A stretch of 64,000 nucleotides of DNA, from positions 1 to 64,000 of the forward strand of contig CAJTIU010000007.1 in NCBI GenBank assembly GCA_910576335.1, written 5' to 3'. How positions within the stretch are numbered: the first letter of the stretch is position 1; each line of letters begins with the position of its first letter. The notes under the pieces were generated by a model. The model made no database searches and was not told the origin of the DNA. It saw nothing but the letters and a program-made list of their open reading frames with translations. The stretch is from Lachnospiraceae bacterium (lineage in GTDB: Bacteria; Bacillota; Clostridia; Lachnospirales; Lachnospiraceae). The translations under genes were made by a program, and so were the position numbers. Below are positions 46,204 through 55,495 of this stretch, one piece after another.

Positions 46204-47139
46204 ATGAAGTCAAAAGTTTTATCGTTTGCCGAATATGATCAGGTGGATATCAGTATGTACAAGCAAATATTCACGCTTGATGAGAAGGCGTACAAGAAAG
46301 AAATGGATTTTATTAAGAACAAAAACAGCACATGGGAAGAAGCGGGGGAAGTTACGGACGGAGCGCTTATTGTATGCGACATGGAATCGGTAAATCCGTT
46401 TTTTAGCAGAGAGAACCTGAAAATCATGGTAGGACAGGGGTTCTTTCACAAGAAGCTGGAAGCGATGTGCGTCGGGCTGAAAAAAGGAGTGGCCGGTGTG
46501 CTGGACGTCGACGGGGAGAAAGTGACCGTAACGGTCCGTTCCATTCAGCAAAAAAAGATTCCTGTGATCACGGACGGGATGATAGAAGCTCTTGGAATTG
46601 AAGGAGTGAGCGATGTAGAACAATATGAGGCTCGTCTGATCCGGGAGCAGAAAAAAAAGATTGCGGAAAATGAGGGATACGAAGCCGTCCAATATGTGAT
46701 GGACAAAGTATTTGAGGCCAGTACGTTCGATCTTAAGAAGGCTGACTGGAAAGAAATGACAGATCATGAAATTAAGAGATTGAAGGTAATCTCCAGAGAA
46801 CAGGGGTTGAATCTGGAAACCATGACGCCAGAGGACTTTGAAGGGAAGATGCCGTTCTCAAGCTATCATGAATTATTCGCAAGCGTGCAGAACGATTCAT
46901 GGGACAGGCTCTGCGGCTATCTTCTGGGGCGGGAATACGCAGAAAAAGACGGCGTCAGATATACGATGGAGCAATACCGGGACGATATGGAAGAGTACGT
47001 GAAATTCTGGCATGAAACGAAAGAAAATGCAGAAAAAATCAATACTTATGAATATTCGGAAATTATGTTTTATGTAAATTATTATTACAATAAGGTAAAA
47101 GAATACGTGACAGAGAATTTTTTTAAGGAGGAAAAGTAG
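46204..47139 (+). CDS. Trigger-factor-like peptidyl-prolyl isomerase
   Basis: A 311-residue protein without a signal peptide. Residues about 45-110 resemble the FKBP-type PPIase domain, and VTVRSIQQKKIPVITDGMIE followed by DVEQYEARLIREQKKKIAEN is the trigger-factor pattern joining that domain to the helical C-terminal arms. The ribosome-binding N-domain appears to be missing or very short, so this is not the ribosome-bound Tig. GGAGGAG precedes ATG 46204. A folding role for an operon-specific client is the natural guess. The following thioredoxin gene starts one base after its stop codon. Confidence 0.75.
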   Translation: MKSKVLSFAEYDQVDISMYKQIFTLDEKAYKKEMDFIKNKNSTWEEAGEVTDGALIVCDMESVNPFFSRENLKIMVGQGFFHKKLEAMCVGLKKGVAGVLDVDGEKVTVTVRSIQQKKIPVITDGMIEALGIEGVSDVEQYEARLIREQKKKIAENEGYEAVQYVMDKVFEASTFDLKKADWKEMTDHEIKRLKVISREQGLNLETMTPEDFEGKMPFSSYHELFASVQNDSWDRLCGYLLGREYAEKDGVRYTMEQYRDDMEEYVKFWHETKENAEKINTYEYSEIMFYVNYYYNKVKEYVTENFFKEEK

Positions 47140-47454
47140 ATGGCAATTCAATATGCAGATGATGAGAGTTTTAAGGAGCAGATTAAGGAAGGGTTCGTGA
47201 TCGTGGATTTCTTTTCCGCAACATGCGTACCGTGTAAAGCCTTTTCCCGTATTTTGGAAGAGTTAGACGCGGAGCTTCCGTTTATCAATATCGTGAAAGT
47301 GAACACCACAGATTATCCGAAGCTTGGCAAAGAGAATCGTATTTTTGCGGTTCCAACCGTTCAATTCTACAAAGACGGTGAAAAGAAGTTTGAGAACGTA
47401 GGCGTGATGGAAGTTGAGGAAATAAAAGAGAAGATTACAGAATTCATGTATTAA
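47140..47454 (+). CDS. Thioredoxin-like protein with a CVPC active site
   Basis: A 104-residue thioredoxin fold. The active site reads SATCVPCKAF, with Cys29 and Cys32, instead of the usual WCGPC; a CVPC dipeptide and the lost Trp would change its redox potential. The cis-Pro loop is FAVPTVQFYK. There is no signal peptide, so it is cytoplasmic. It lies directly after the PPIase gene and before the M16 protease, hinting at thiol handling of an operon substrate. A more standard thioredoxin (WCGPC) is encoded at 63108. Confidence 0.88.
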   Translation: MAIQYADDESFKEQIKEGFVIVDFFSATCVPCKAFSRILEELDAELPFINIVKVNTTDYPKLGKENRIFAVPTVQFYKDGEKKFENVGVMEVEEIKEKITEFMY

Positions 47455-47466
47455 GAGGGAACGGAT

Positions 47467-50241
47467 ATGGAAATCGGGGAAAAAATCTATGGATTTGAAG
47501 TTAAAGAAAAGAAGTATGTGCGGGAGGTCGAAGGAGATGTTATTCAGATGGAGCACTTGTCAACCGGAGCGCAGGTCATCGTCATAGACAATCAGGACGT
47601 TAAAAAGAGCTTTCTGGTTGGATTTCGGACCATACCAAAGGACAGCACGGGAGTTTTCCATATTCTGGAGCATTCTGTGCTGAACGGTTCCCGCAGATAT
47701 CCGGATAAAACTATGTTCGTCAATCTGATGAAACATTCCATGGCAGAATTCGTAAATGCAATTACATACCCGGATCATACGGTATATCCCTTTTGCACAG
47801 AGAATGAGAAGGATTTTATGAATCTGATGGACGTTTATCTAAACGCGGTATTTTGTCCGAATGTTCTTACGGATAAAGAGATCTTTGAACAGGAGGGCTG
47901 GCATTTTCAGTGCGAAGACGGAAAAGCTCCGGAGATTAACGGCGTTGTCTATAATGAGATGAAGGGAGTTTTCTCGTCCCTGGACAACATATTAGAGGAT
48001 GAAATGTCTAAGGCAATGTTTCCGGAAACGGCTTATCGTTTTGTTTCAGGAGGATTTCCGGATACGATTCCCGCACTGTCTTATGAGGAATTTCTGGAAT
48101 ATTACAGGACATTTTATAATGCTTCCAACTGCTGTATTGTTCTATATGGGAGAATGAATACGGAACAATTGTTTGAGTATATTGACAAAGTTTATCTGGG
48201 AAAAATGAAACGCTCAGAACCTGCGAAGCCGGTTATGCTGCAGAAACCCGTAAAGGGAATCCGAAATAAGCTGTATGATAAGGAGAAGTTCGGCGATCAG
48301 GGTGTGTTTGCGTCATGCACCTATAGTCTAGGTGATTTTGACAACCGGGAACGTATGAATGCAGTCTATATTCTTATGCAGGCGATTATGGGGGAAGACG
48401 AGGCGCCGATGAAGAAAGGGCTTATTCAGAGCCTGGGAATCCCGGAGATTCAGTATTTTATCATGGATGGTATCAGACAGCCCTATCTTGCCGTTAAAAT
48501 AAAGAATACAGACAAAGAAACTGCAGGACGGTTGAAAACGGTTATCACAGAACAGGCGGACAGACTTTGCAGAGAAGGAATCGGAGAAGAGGTATTGGTT
48601 TCGGCGATCAACCGTCTGGAATTTTGGATGAGGGAAAAAGGCGGGAGCCAGCCGGAGGGAATAGAATATGTACTGGATATTGCCGGCGGATGGGCGCAGG
48701 GAACCGGACCTTGCGAGATGATAGAATTTGAAGAAACATATATGAAGATGAGAACCCTTGTAAAGGAAGGATACTTTGAATCACTTCTGAGGGAAATCCT
48801 CCTGGAAAATGATTATGAGGCAGAGGTTTTCCTGGAACCTCTTGAAAAGGCCGAAGAGAAGGGGCAGGAAGAAGAGACAGAAGACCTGCCGGGTCTGTCT
48901 GCGGATGATCTGATTCCTAAGAAAGAGGCGCTCACAAGGATAGAGGAAGAATCCGGTATTACATATTTGAAGCAAGAGATCCCTTCAAAAGGGGTGGCAT
49001 ATCAAAGCTGCTATTTTGATATCAGTGATCTGGAGCCGGAGAAAGTCCCTTATGCGAAGCTGCTTTCGGAACTTTTGGGGGACCTTCCTACGAGAAAGCA
49101 TAGCCTGGAAGAATTAGTGGTTGAAAAGAATATGTGGCTTGGAAATGTAAGGGCTTATCTGGAAGTGTACACCAAAGCAGATGACCTTCGGCATGTGGAA
49201 CTCAAGTTTGTGATGGATATCAGCTGTCTGGAACAGAATCTCCTGAGAGCGGTAAAACTGGGGGAAGAGCTGCTGTATGATACCATTCTGGAGCATCCGG
49301 AGATTATTCTGAAAAGGATCAGGCAGAGCAGGATGGAACTGGAAAGGGGATTTGTTACCAGTGGGAACAGCTATGCGTCCGGACGTGCGGCCGCACACTA
49401 TATGCCGGAAGGAGCGGCAAGGGAACGCTATAACGGAATTCACTATTATCAGTTCCTAGGAAAGCTTCTGAAGAACTTTGACGCAGACCAGGGGCAGATT
49501 ATCCGGGAACTTAAGGAAATTCAGGAGAAGCTTTGCCGTAAATCTAATCTGGTGATGAGTTTTACAGGCACAGAGAAAGCTTACGGCGATTTCCGCCAGT
49601 TGATCGCAGTTTCCGGGTTCTGCGGCAGTGCAAGGGAAAGGGAACCCGGATGGTATCAGGATAAATTGTTTCCCGGGAAATCAGAGGCATTTATCATTCC
49701 GTCGGAGGTATCCTATGTTGCGCTTGGAGGAATCGGGGAATATACCGGTGAGGATTATCTTCTTGGCAGAATGGTGAGCTTCGATTATCTGTGGGCAAAG
49801 ATCCGCGCTGAAGGAGGGGCTTACGGCTGCCAGATGTCTGTACTCCCAAATCAAAGCTGGACCATGAGCTCCTATCGAGATCCGAATGTAAAAAGGACGA
49901 TAGAAGCCTTCCGCAGCACTTCAAGTTGGCTGAAAGATCTTGAATTAGGAGAGCAGGAGCTTCTGAATTATAAGATTGGCGCAGTTGCCGGATATGACAG
50001 GACTCCCAAAACATATGTACAGGCAAAACGAATGGATTCTTGGTATCTGAGGCAGGAAGAACCGCAGGTCAGGGCAAAGGTCAGAGAAGGGTTGTTAAAG
50101 GCGTCGGAAGAAGATTTGAAAAACAGGCGTCAGACGATGGAGAGCTTTGCCGGAGAGGGAACCGTCTGCGTTCTTGGAAACAGAGCTAAGATCGAAGAGG
50201 CGGCCGGTCAATTCGACAATGTAACGGTACTGATGGAGTAA
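47467..50241 (+). CDS. M16C family metalloprotease
   Basis: A 924-residue zinc protease of the PreP/M16C group. The inverted zinc motif HILEH has His65, Glu68 and His69; the third ligand is Glu164 in VVYNEMKG. The two-half layout of M16C (peptidase, middle, inactive domains) fits the length. It has no signal peptide, so it probably degrades short peptides inside the cell, or acts after non-classical release. It follows the thioredoxin gene by 12 bases and precedes an aminopeptidase gene, suggesting sequential peptide breakdown. Confidence 0.93.
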   Translation: MEIGEKIYGFEVKEKKYVREVEGDVIQMEHLSTGAQVIVIDNQDVKKSFLVGFRTIPKDSTGVFHILEHSVLNGSRRYPDKTMFVNLMKHSMAEFVNAITYPDHTVYPFCTENEKDFMNLMDVYLNAVFCPNVLTDKEIFEQEGWHFQCEDGKAPEINGVVYNEMKGVFSSLDNILEDEMSKAMFPETAYRFVSGGFPDTIPALSYEEFLEYYRTFYNASNCCIVLYGRMNTEQLFEYIDKVYLGKMKRSEPAKPVMLQKPVKGIRNKLYDKEKFGDQGVFASCTYSLGDFDNRERMNAVYILMQAIMGEDEAPMKKGLIQSLGIPEIQYFIMDGIRQPYLAVKIKNTDKETAGRLKTVITEQADRLCREGIGEEVLVSAINRLEFWMREKGGSQPEGIEYVLDIAGGWAQGTGPCEMIEFEETYMKMRTLVKEGYFESLLREILLENDYEAEVFLEPLEKAEEKGQEEETEDLPGLSADDLIPKKEALTRIEEESGITYLKQEIPSKGVAYQSCYFDISDLEPEKVPYAKLLSELLGDLPTRKHSLEELVVEKNMWLGNVRAYLEVYTKADDLRHVELKFVMDISCLEQNLLRAVKLGEELLYDTILEHPEIILKRIRQSRMELERGFVTSGNSYASGRAAAHYMPEGAARERYNGIHYYQFLGKLLKNFDADQGQIIRELKEIQEKLCRKSNLVMSFTGTEKAYGDFRQLIAVSGFCGSAREREPGWYQDKLFPGKSEAFIIPSEVSYVALGGIGEYTGEDYLLGRMVSFDYLWAKIRAEGGAYGCQMSVLPNQSWTMSSYRDPNVKRTIEAFRSTSSWLKDLELGEQELLNYKIGAVAGYDRTPKTYVQAKRMDSWYLRQEEPQVRAKVREGLLKASEEDLKNRRQTMESFAGEGTVCVLGNRAKIEEAAGQFDNVTVLME

Positions 50242-50262
50242 ATATAAGGAGAAATGATAAAG

Positions 50263-51678
50263 ATGGAGAATAAGAATATCTGGCTGACATATAGTGCAAA
50301 GGAGAAAGAAGAACTTCATAAAATCTGTGAATTATATAAGTCCTGGCTGGATAAAGGGAAAACGGAAAGAGAATGTGTGGAACTGGCGGTAGAGCTGGCA
50401 GAAAAGGCGGGATATCATAATCTTGAGGAATATCTGTCAGAAGAGAGACAGATCCAGAAAGGGGAAAAAATTTATGCTGTCTGTATGAAAAAATGTATTG
50501 TGCTCTTTAGAATGGGAGCAGAGCCGATCTCGGCAGGCATGAATATTCTTGGCGCCCACATCGACTCTCCGAGAATTGATATAAAACAGAATCCGCTTTA
50601 TGAAAAAGATGATTTTACATATCTGGACACACACTATTACGGGGGCATAAAAAAATACCAGTGGGTGACGCAGCCGTTAGCGCTTCATGGAGTGGTTGTC
50701 AAGAAAGACGGAAGCTGTGTGAATATCAGTATCGGCGAAAGAGAAGATGAACCAGTATTTGTCATTACGGATCTGCTGGTCCATCTGGCTTCAAAGCAAC
50801 TGGAAAAGAAAGCGGGAGAAGTCATCGAAGGAGAAAAACTGGATATCCTGGTTGGAAATTGTCCGATTGAACGGGATGAGAACTTGAAAGAAGAAAAAGA
50901 AACGGTGAAAGCCAATGTCCTGAAAATCCTGGAGGAAACTTATGGGATTAGCGAAGAAGATTTTGCTTCTGCGGAACTGGAAATTGTACCGTCAGGAAAG
51001 GCGAGAGATATAGGATTTGACCGCAGTATGATACTGGCATACGGGCAGGACGACCGTATCTGTGCATTTACTTCTATCATGGCTATGTTGAGTGTAGAAG
51101 ACAGCAGTCGTACGGCGTGCTGTCTGTTAGTGGACAAAGAGGAAATCGGAAGCGTCGGCGCGACAGGAATGCATTCCCGTTTTTTTGAAAATGTGGTAGC
51201 TGAGTTGATTGCTTTGACAGAAGGAGAGTCGGACATTAAGGTGAGAAGAGCGCTCGCAAATTCAAAAATGCTTTCTTCCGATGTGAGCGCGGCGTATGAT
51301 CCGCAATTTGAAGAAGTGTTTGAAAAGCGCAGCGCGGCATATCTAACGAAGGGGCTTGCATTTAATAAATTTACAGGAAGCCACGGTAAAAGTGGGTCTA
51401 ATGACGCGAACGCCGAATATCTGGGAGAAATACGCCGAATCATGGAAGAAGCCGGGGTGGCATACCAATTTGCGGAATTGGGTAAAGTAGATATCGGGGG
51501 AGGCGGTACGATCGCATATATTATGGCTAATTACGGCATGGATGTTGTTGATTCAGGCGTGGCGGTGCTGAATATGCACGCTCCATATGAAGTGAGCAGT
51601 AAATCAGATATTTATCAGGCGGTGAAAGGCTATAAAGCATTTTTGAAGTGGAGATGTGATAATGAAAAGAGAGGATAA
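50263..51678 (+). CDS. M18 family aminopeptidase
   Basis: A 471-residue zinc aminopeptidase. Metal-binding segments are NILGAHIDSPRIDIKQNP, YGQDDRICAF, LLVDKEEIGSVGATGM and, near the C-terminus, MHAPYEVSSKSDIYQ. It is cytoplasmic and removes N-terminal residues, often acidic, from peptides. ATG 50263 is preferred because ATG 50254 is only two bases from the AGGAG site. The 3' end overlaps the next gene by 17 bases, so translation is coupled. Confidence 0.92.
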   Translation: MENKNIWLTYSAKEKEELHKICELYKSWLDKGKTERECVELAVELAEKAGYHNLEEYLSEERQIQKGEKIYAVCMKKCIVLFRMGAEPISAGMNILGAHIDSPRIDIKQNPLYEKDDFTYLDTHYYGGIKKYQWVTQPLALHGVVVKKDGSCVNISIGEREDEPVFVITDLLVHLASKQLEKKAGEVIEGEKLDILVGNCPIERDENLKEEKETVKANVLKILEETYGISEEDFASAELEIVPSGKARDIGFDRSMILAYGQDDRICAFTSIMAMLSVEDSSRTACCLLVDKEEIGSVGATGMHSRFFENVVAELIALTEGESDIKVRRALANSKMLSSDVSAAYDPQFEEVFEKRSAAYLTKGLAFNKFTGSHGKSGSNDANAEYLGEIRRIMEEAGVAYQFAELGKVDIGGGGTIAYIMANYGMDVVDSGVAVLNMHAPYEVSSKSDIYQAVKGYKAFLKWRCDNEKRG

Positions 51679-52930
51679 TATTTATCAGATATATGTGCAG
51701 ATTCTGAAAGAAGAACTGGTTACAGCCATGGGATGCACGGAACCGATCGCGATTTCTTATGCGGCCGCAAAAGCAAGGGCGGTATTAGGGGAATTGCCGG
51801 AAAAGATTGTAGTAAAGGCAAGCGGAAGCATTATTAAAAACGTAAAAAGCGTTGTTGTTCCGAATACCGGAGGTTTAAGAGGAATAGAGGCCGCAGCCGC
51901 AGCCGGCGTTGTCTGCGGAAATGAGAACAAAAAACTAGAAGTTCTTTCGGAGATAGAGTCGGAGGACATAGAGCGTATTAAAGGTTATTTGGGACAGGCA
52001 GATATCAAAGTTGAATATCAGGAGACAGGGCGTACATTTGATTTGTCCGTATGTGTTTATAAGGAACATTCCCAGGCATGCGTCAGGATTACAGATTATC
52101 ATACCAATATTGTTCAGATAGAAAAGAACTGGGAACTCATCCGTGACGATTTGAAAGATGAGAAAATAGAAAAAGCGAACAGGGACGTTCTTTCCATGGA
52201 GAATATATGGGAATTTGTCCGATGTGCAGATATTGAGGATGTGAAAGAAACCCTGGATAAACAGATAGAATGCAATATGAAGATTGCCAGGGAAGGTATA
52301 CGCGGAAATTATGGGGCAAATATCGGAAGTATACTGCTCAAAATGGAAGGCGATGCTGTGCAGGTACGCGCAAAAGCGATGGCGGCAGCCGGTTCTGATG
52401 CAAGAATGAACGGCTGCGGACTGCCGGTCGTAATCAATTCAGGAAGCGGCAATCAAGGCATTACCTGTTCTGTTCCGATATTGGTTTATGGAGAAAGTCT
52501 GAATTGTGATATCGAGAAGATTTATCGGGCATTATTGTTGTCTAATCTTACGGCTATTTATATAAAAGCAGGAATCGGGACATTATCTGCATATTGCGGG
52601 GCGGTCAGCGCAGGCGCCGCCGCAGGAGCGGGAATCGCTTATCTGCATGGAGGCGGGTATGAGGAAATCAAGCATACGGTCGTGAATGCGCTTGCAATCG
52701 TATCCGGCATAGTCTGTGACGGCGCTAAAGCGTCTTGCGCAGCAAAAATCGCATCATCTGTAGAAGCAGGAATTGTCGGGTATTATATGTATCTGAATGA
52801 ACAGGAATTCTGCGCGGGGGAAGGAATTGTGGCGGAAGGAATCGATCGGACGATTGAAAATATAGGAATACTCGGCAAGGAAGGAATGAAAGAAACGAAT
52901 AAGAAGATTATAGAGATGATGATAAAATGA
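51662..52930 (+). CDS. L-cysteine desulfidase / serine dehydratase alpha-like protein (UPF0597)
   Basis: A 422-residue protein of the UPF0597 (CyuA-like) family, which splits cysteine to pyruvate, ammonia and sulfide using an iron-sulfur cluster. It is recognised from ELVTAMGCTEPIAISYAAAK, VVVPNTGGLRGIEAAAAAG, CGLPVVINSGSGNQGITCSV and AYCGAVSAGAAAGAGIAY. Conserved cysteines in these segments fit cluster binding. ATG 51662 is used instead of GTG 51656. Its stop overlaps the YitT start. Its place after two peptidases suggests use of cysteine released from peptides. Confidence 0.88.
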   Translation: MKREDNIYQIYVQILKEELVTAMGCTEPIAISYAAAKARAVLGELPEKIVVKASGSIIKNVKSVVVPNTGGLRGIEAAAAAGVVCGNENKKLEVLSEIESEDIERIKGYLGQADIKVEYQETGRTFDLSVCVYKEHSQACVRITDYHTNIVQIEKNWELIRDDLKDEKIEKANRDVLSMENIWEFVRCADIEDVKETLDKQIECNMKIAREGIRGNYGANIGSILLKMEGDAVQVRAKAMAAAGSDARMNGCGLPVVINSGSGNQGITCSVPILVYGESLNCDIEKIYRALLLSNLTAIYIKAGIGTLSAYCGAVSAGAAAGAGIAYLHGGGYEEIKHTVVNALAIVSGIVCDGAKASCAAKIASSVEAGIVGYYMYLNEQEFCAGEGIVAEGIDRTIENIGILGKEGMKETNKKIIEMMIK

Positions 52931-53814
52931 AAAAGAGCACCAGCGAAAAATTAATGAATTTATTGGGCGTTGCAGCCGGGAATGCAATATTGGCGCTTGC
53001 CGTGGTTGCTTTTATTGTTCCGGCAGGGATTCCTATGGGAGGAGCTACCGGCTTGGGAATTGCCGGGAATCATTTTTGGGGAATTCGGACTTCAATCATC
53101 GTCTTTAGCTTGAACAGTATATTGCTTATCATAGCATGGTTTATTCTGGGAAAAGGATTCGTTAAGAAAACTCTATTGAGTACATTTATCTATCCCTTAT
53201 TTCTTGAACTGTTACAGAAAATTCCAGGAATCACAACTATGACAGACAATATACTGTTGTCTGCCATTTTTGGAGGACTTCTTGTAGGCGTTAGCATGGG
53301 AATTGTGGTAAGGGTCGGAGGATCGACGGGGGGAACGGACATTATTGCCCTGATAGCAAACAAAAAAACTTCCCTTTCAGTCGGCGTCACGGTGTATATG
53401 GTAGATTTTGTGGTTTTAGGCATACAGGCTTCTTTCTCTGATATGGAGCAAATACTTTATGGGATTATACTGACTCTTCTGGCAACGGTTGTGATTGATA
53501 AAGTTGTTCCGAATGGAAAGGTCTCTATGCAGGTGATGATAATTTCAAGAGAGTATAAAAAGATTCAGGAAAAAATATTGCAGGACATAGAAGCCGGAGT
53601 GACGCTTTTTCACATACAGACGGGATATAGCGGTGAAGAACAGAAAGGAGTTATGTGTGTGATTCCAAGACACAAACTATTTGCTTTGAAAGAGATGGTC
53701 TGTGAAACAGATCCGTTTGCGTTTCTTACCATTAATCAGATTAACGAGGTGAATGGTCAGGGATTTACCAGAGAACGTATTGCATATGAAGAACTCAAAA
53801 AGGAAAGAATATAA
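52927..53814 (+). CDS. YitT family membrane protein
   Basis: A 295-residue protein with about five membrane helices (for example AVVAFIVPAGIPMGGATGLG and LLVGVSMGIVVRVGGSTGGT) and a C-terminal soluble DUF2179-like domain (ATVVIDKVVPNGKVSMQVMI onward, ending TINQINEVNGQGF). YitT proteins are common in Firmicutes and of uncertain transport function. The start overlaps the previous stop by four bases. It is the last gene of the 40.9-kb run. Confidence 0.9.
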   Translation: MKKSTSEKLMNLLGVAAGNAILALAVVAFIVPAGIPMGGATGLGIAGNHFWGIRTSIIVFSLNSILLIIAWFILGKGFVKKTLLSTFIYPLFLELLQKIPGITTMTDNILLSAIFGGLLVGVSMGIVVRVGGSTGGTDIIALIANKKTSLSVGVTVYMVDFVVLGIQASFSDMEQILYGIILTLLATVVIDKVVPNGKVSMQVMIISREYKKIQEKILQDIEAGVTLFHIQTGYSGEEQKGVMCVIPRHKLFALKEMVCETDPFAFLTINQINEVNGQGFTRERIAYEELKKERI

Positions 53815-54042
53815 ACTATTTACTGCGCCTGTCAGGATTTCTATCCGAAATCCATTTTAGGCTTCTTGTATCAAGATTTAATATCGGGCTTCCATTGCTG
53901 GTATGTATAAATTCTATTATCTTAAATAAGGTTATCAAAAATACTCCTGCTTGTTGTGATGGCATGGTTAATCGTATTGTTAAAAGGAAAGCACGGGCAG
54001 GCTAGAAAAGCTGTCAAGAAAAGCAGTCATTGTGGGCTTACA
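53815..54042. other. Gap after the YitT gene
   Basis: No complete gene is recognised. A short open stretch near 53955-54030 (reading MAWLIVLLKGKHGQ) resembles a membrane-protein tail but has no start context. No clear terminator for the upstream operon is seen apart from the palindrome at 54043. Confidence 0.4.
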
Positions 54043-54084
54043 AGTCGGGGACGGGGTAAAATTAATTTTACCCCGTCCCCGACT
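54043..54084. repeat. Palindromic GGGGACGGGG repeat, variant copy 5
   Basis: A perfect 42-bp palindrome with arms AGTCGGGGACGGGG and CCCCGTCCCCGACT. The centre is TAAAATTAATTTTA, unlike the ATTTTTAAAAAT of the other copies. It encodes the last codons (SGTG) and stop of the leftward rarA gene. Confidence 0.92.
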
Positions 54085-55396
54085 GTGATGAGCGATAATC
54101 CTCAATGACTTTCAGTCTGTCACGCACCCTCTTCTCCTCGCCCTGTATGCCCGGGTGATAATACCGTCTGTCTCCAAGCATGTCAGGCATACACTGCATA
54201 TGAGTAAGTTTTTCCTCTGTATCATGGGCATATTCATAGCCTTTTCCGTAATTCAGCTCCTTCATAAGTCTTGTAGGGGCATTGCGAAGTACAAGGGGCA
54301 CCGGTTCAGCCCGTAGTTCCTTCACATCGCGTTTACATGCTTCACAGGCAGCATATAAGGAATTGGATTTGGGAGCCATAGAGAGATAGGTGACCGCATG
54401 GGTCAGATGCACATCACACTCTGGCAATCCAAGAAAATGGCATGCCTGATAGGCGGCTACTGCAACCTGCAGTGCATGGCTGTCCGCCATGCCTATGTCC
54501 TCGCTTGCAAAGCGGATTAGCCTCCTTGCAATATACAGGGGATTTTCCCCGCCCTCAAGCATTCGGCACATCCAGTAAATTGCTGCATCTGGGTCGCTGT
54601 TACGCATGGATTTATGAAGGGCTGATATGAGATTATAATGCTCTTCCCCATTTTTATCATATAAAAGAGATTTTTTACTGATACACTGCTCCAGTCCCTC
54701 ATTGGTGACAAGAATCCCCTCTGCATGGATATCGCCATTTAAAACCGCCATTTCCAGTGTATTTAACGCAGTTCTGGCATCGCCGTTCGAAAATGCCGCA
54801 ACCGCCTCGATCTGCCTGTCTGTAATCTTCACATGCTGGTCGCCAAACCCTGCCGGACTTTTAAGGGCGTTTTGGAGAAGTTTTACAATATCTTTGTTAT
54901 CCAGCGCCTTTAATACAAATACGCGGCACCTGGAGAGCAGTGCGGCGTTTACCTCAAAGGAAGGATTTTCTGTTGTAGCGCCAATGAGAACAATGCTTCC
55001 CTTTTCTACAAAAGGAAGGAATGCATCCTGCTGTGCTTTATTGAACCGATGTATTTCGTCCACAAAAAGAACGGTGCGGATTCCCATTTTCCGGCTGTTC
55101 TCAGCCTGCTTCATGACCTCCTTAATCTCTTTGATTCCGCTTGTCACGGCGCTGAAATTAATAAAGTCAGCCGATGTCCGTCCTGCAATAATACTGGCAA
55201 GCGTAGTCTTCCCGACGCCGGGCGGTCCCCAGAATATCATGGAGGATATCTGATCCTGCTCAATAAGCGCCCGGAGCATCTTCCCTTTTCCTAGAAGATG
55301 CTCCTGACCCGCAAATTCTTCAAGCGTCTGAGGCCGGATCCGATTTGCAAGAGGCGCCGTCTGCCTGCTGCTGTCAAATAATGATATCTGTTCCAT
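54068..55396 (-). CDS. rarA: RarA/MgsA replication-associated AAA+ ATPase
   Basis: A 442-residue clamp-loader-like AAA+ protein acting at stalled replication forks. Motifs in order are PLANRIRPQTLEEFAGQEHL, Walker A GPPGVGKTT, Walker B FVDEIHRFNKAQQD, ATTENPSFEVNAALLSRCRV, and the C-terminal DPDAAIYWMCRMLEGGENP. It is complete. The final SGTG and TAA lie in the palindromic repeat, adding a few foreign residues. It is a monocistronic leftward gene. Confidence 0.95.
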   Translation of the reverse strand: MEQISLFDSSRQTAPLANRIRPQTLEEFAGQEHLLGKGKMLRALIEQDQISSMIFWGPPGVGKTTLASIIAGRTSADFINFSAVTSGIKEIKEVMKQAENSRKMGIRTVLFVDEIHRFNKAQQDAFLPFVEKGSIVLIGATTENPSFEVNAALLSRCRVFVLKALDNKDIVKLLQNALKSPAGFGDQHVKITDRQIEAVAAFSNGDARTALNTLEMAVLNGDIHAEGILVTNEGLEQCISKKSLLYDKNGEEHYNLISALHKSMRNSDPDAAIYWMCRMLEGGENPLYIARRLIRFASEDIGMADSHALQVAVAAYQACHFLGLPECDVHLTHAVTYLSMAPKSNSLYAACEACKRDVKELRAEPVPLVLRNAPTRLMKELNYGKGYEYAHDTEEKLTHMQCMPDMLGDRRYYHPGIQGEEKRVRDRLKVIEDYRSSQSGTG

Positions 55397-55495
55397 TTTC
55401 CTCTCCTCTTAACATTTCTGATACACGGATTGATCTGTACTGACGCGCTCTCGCAATCCCGCAGACAAGAATTATGGGAGAACCTTTGTGTATAC

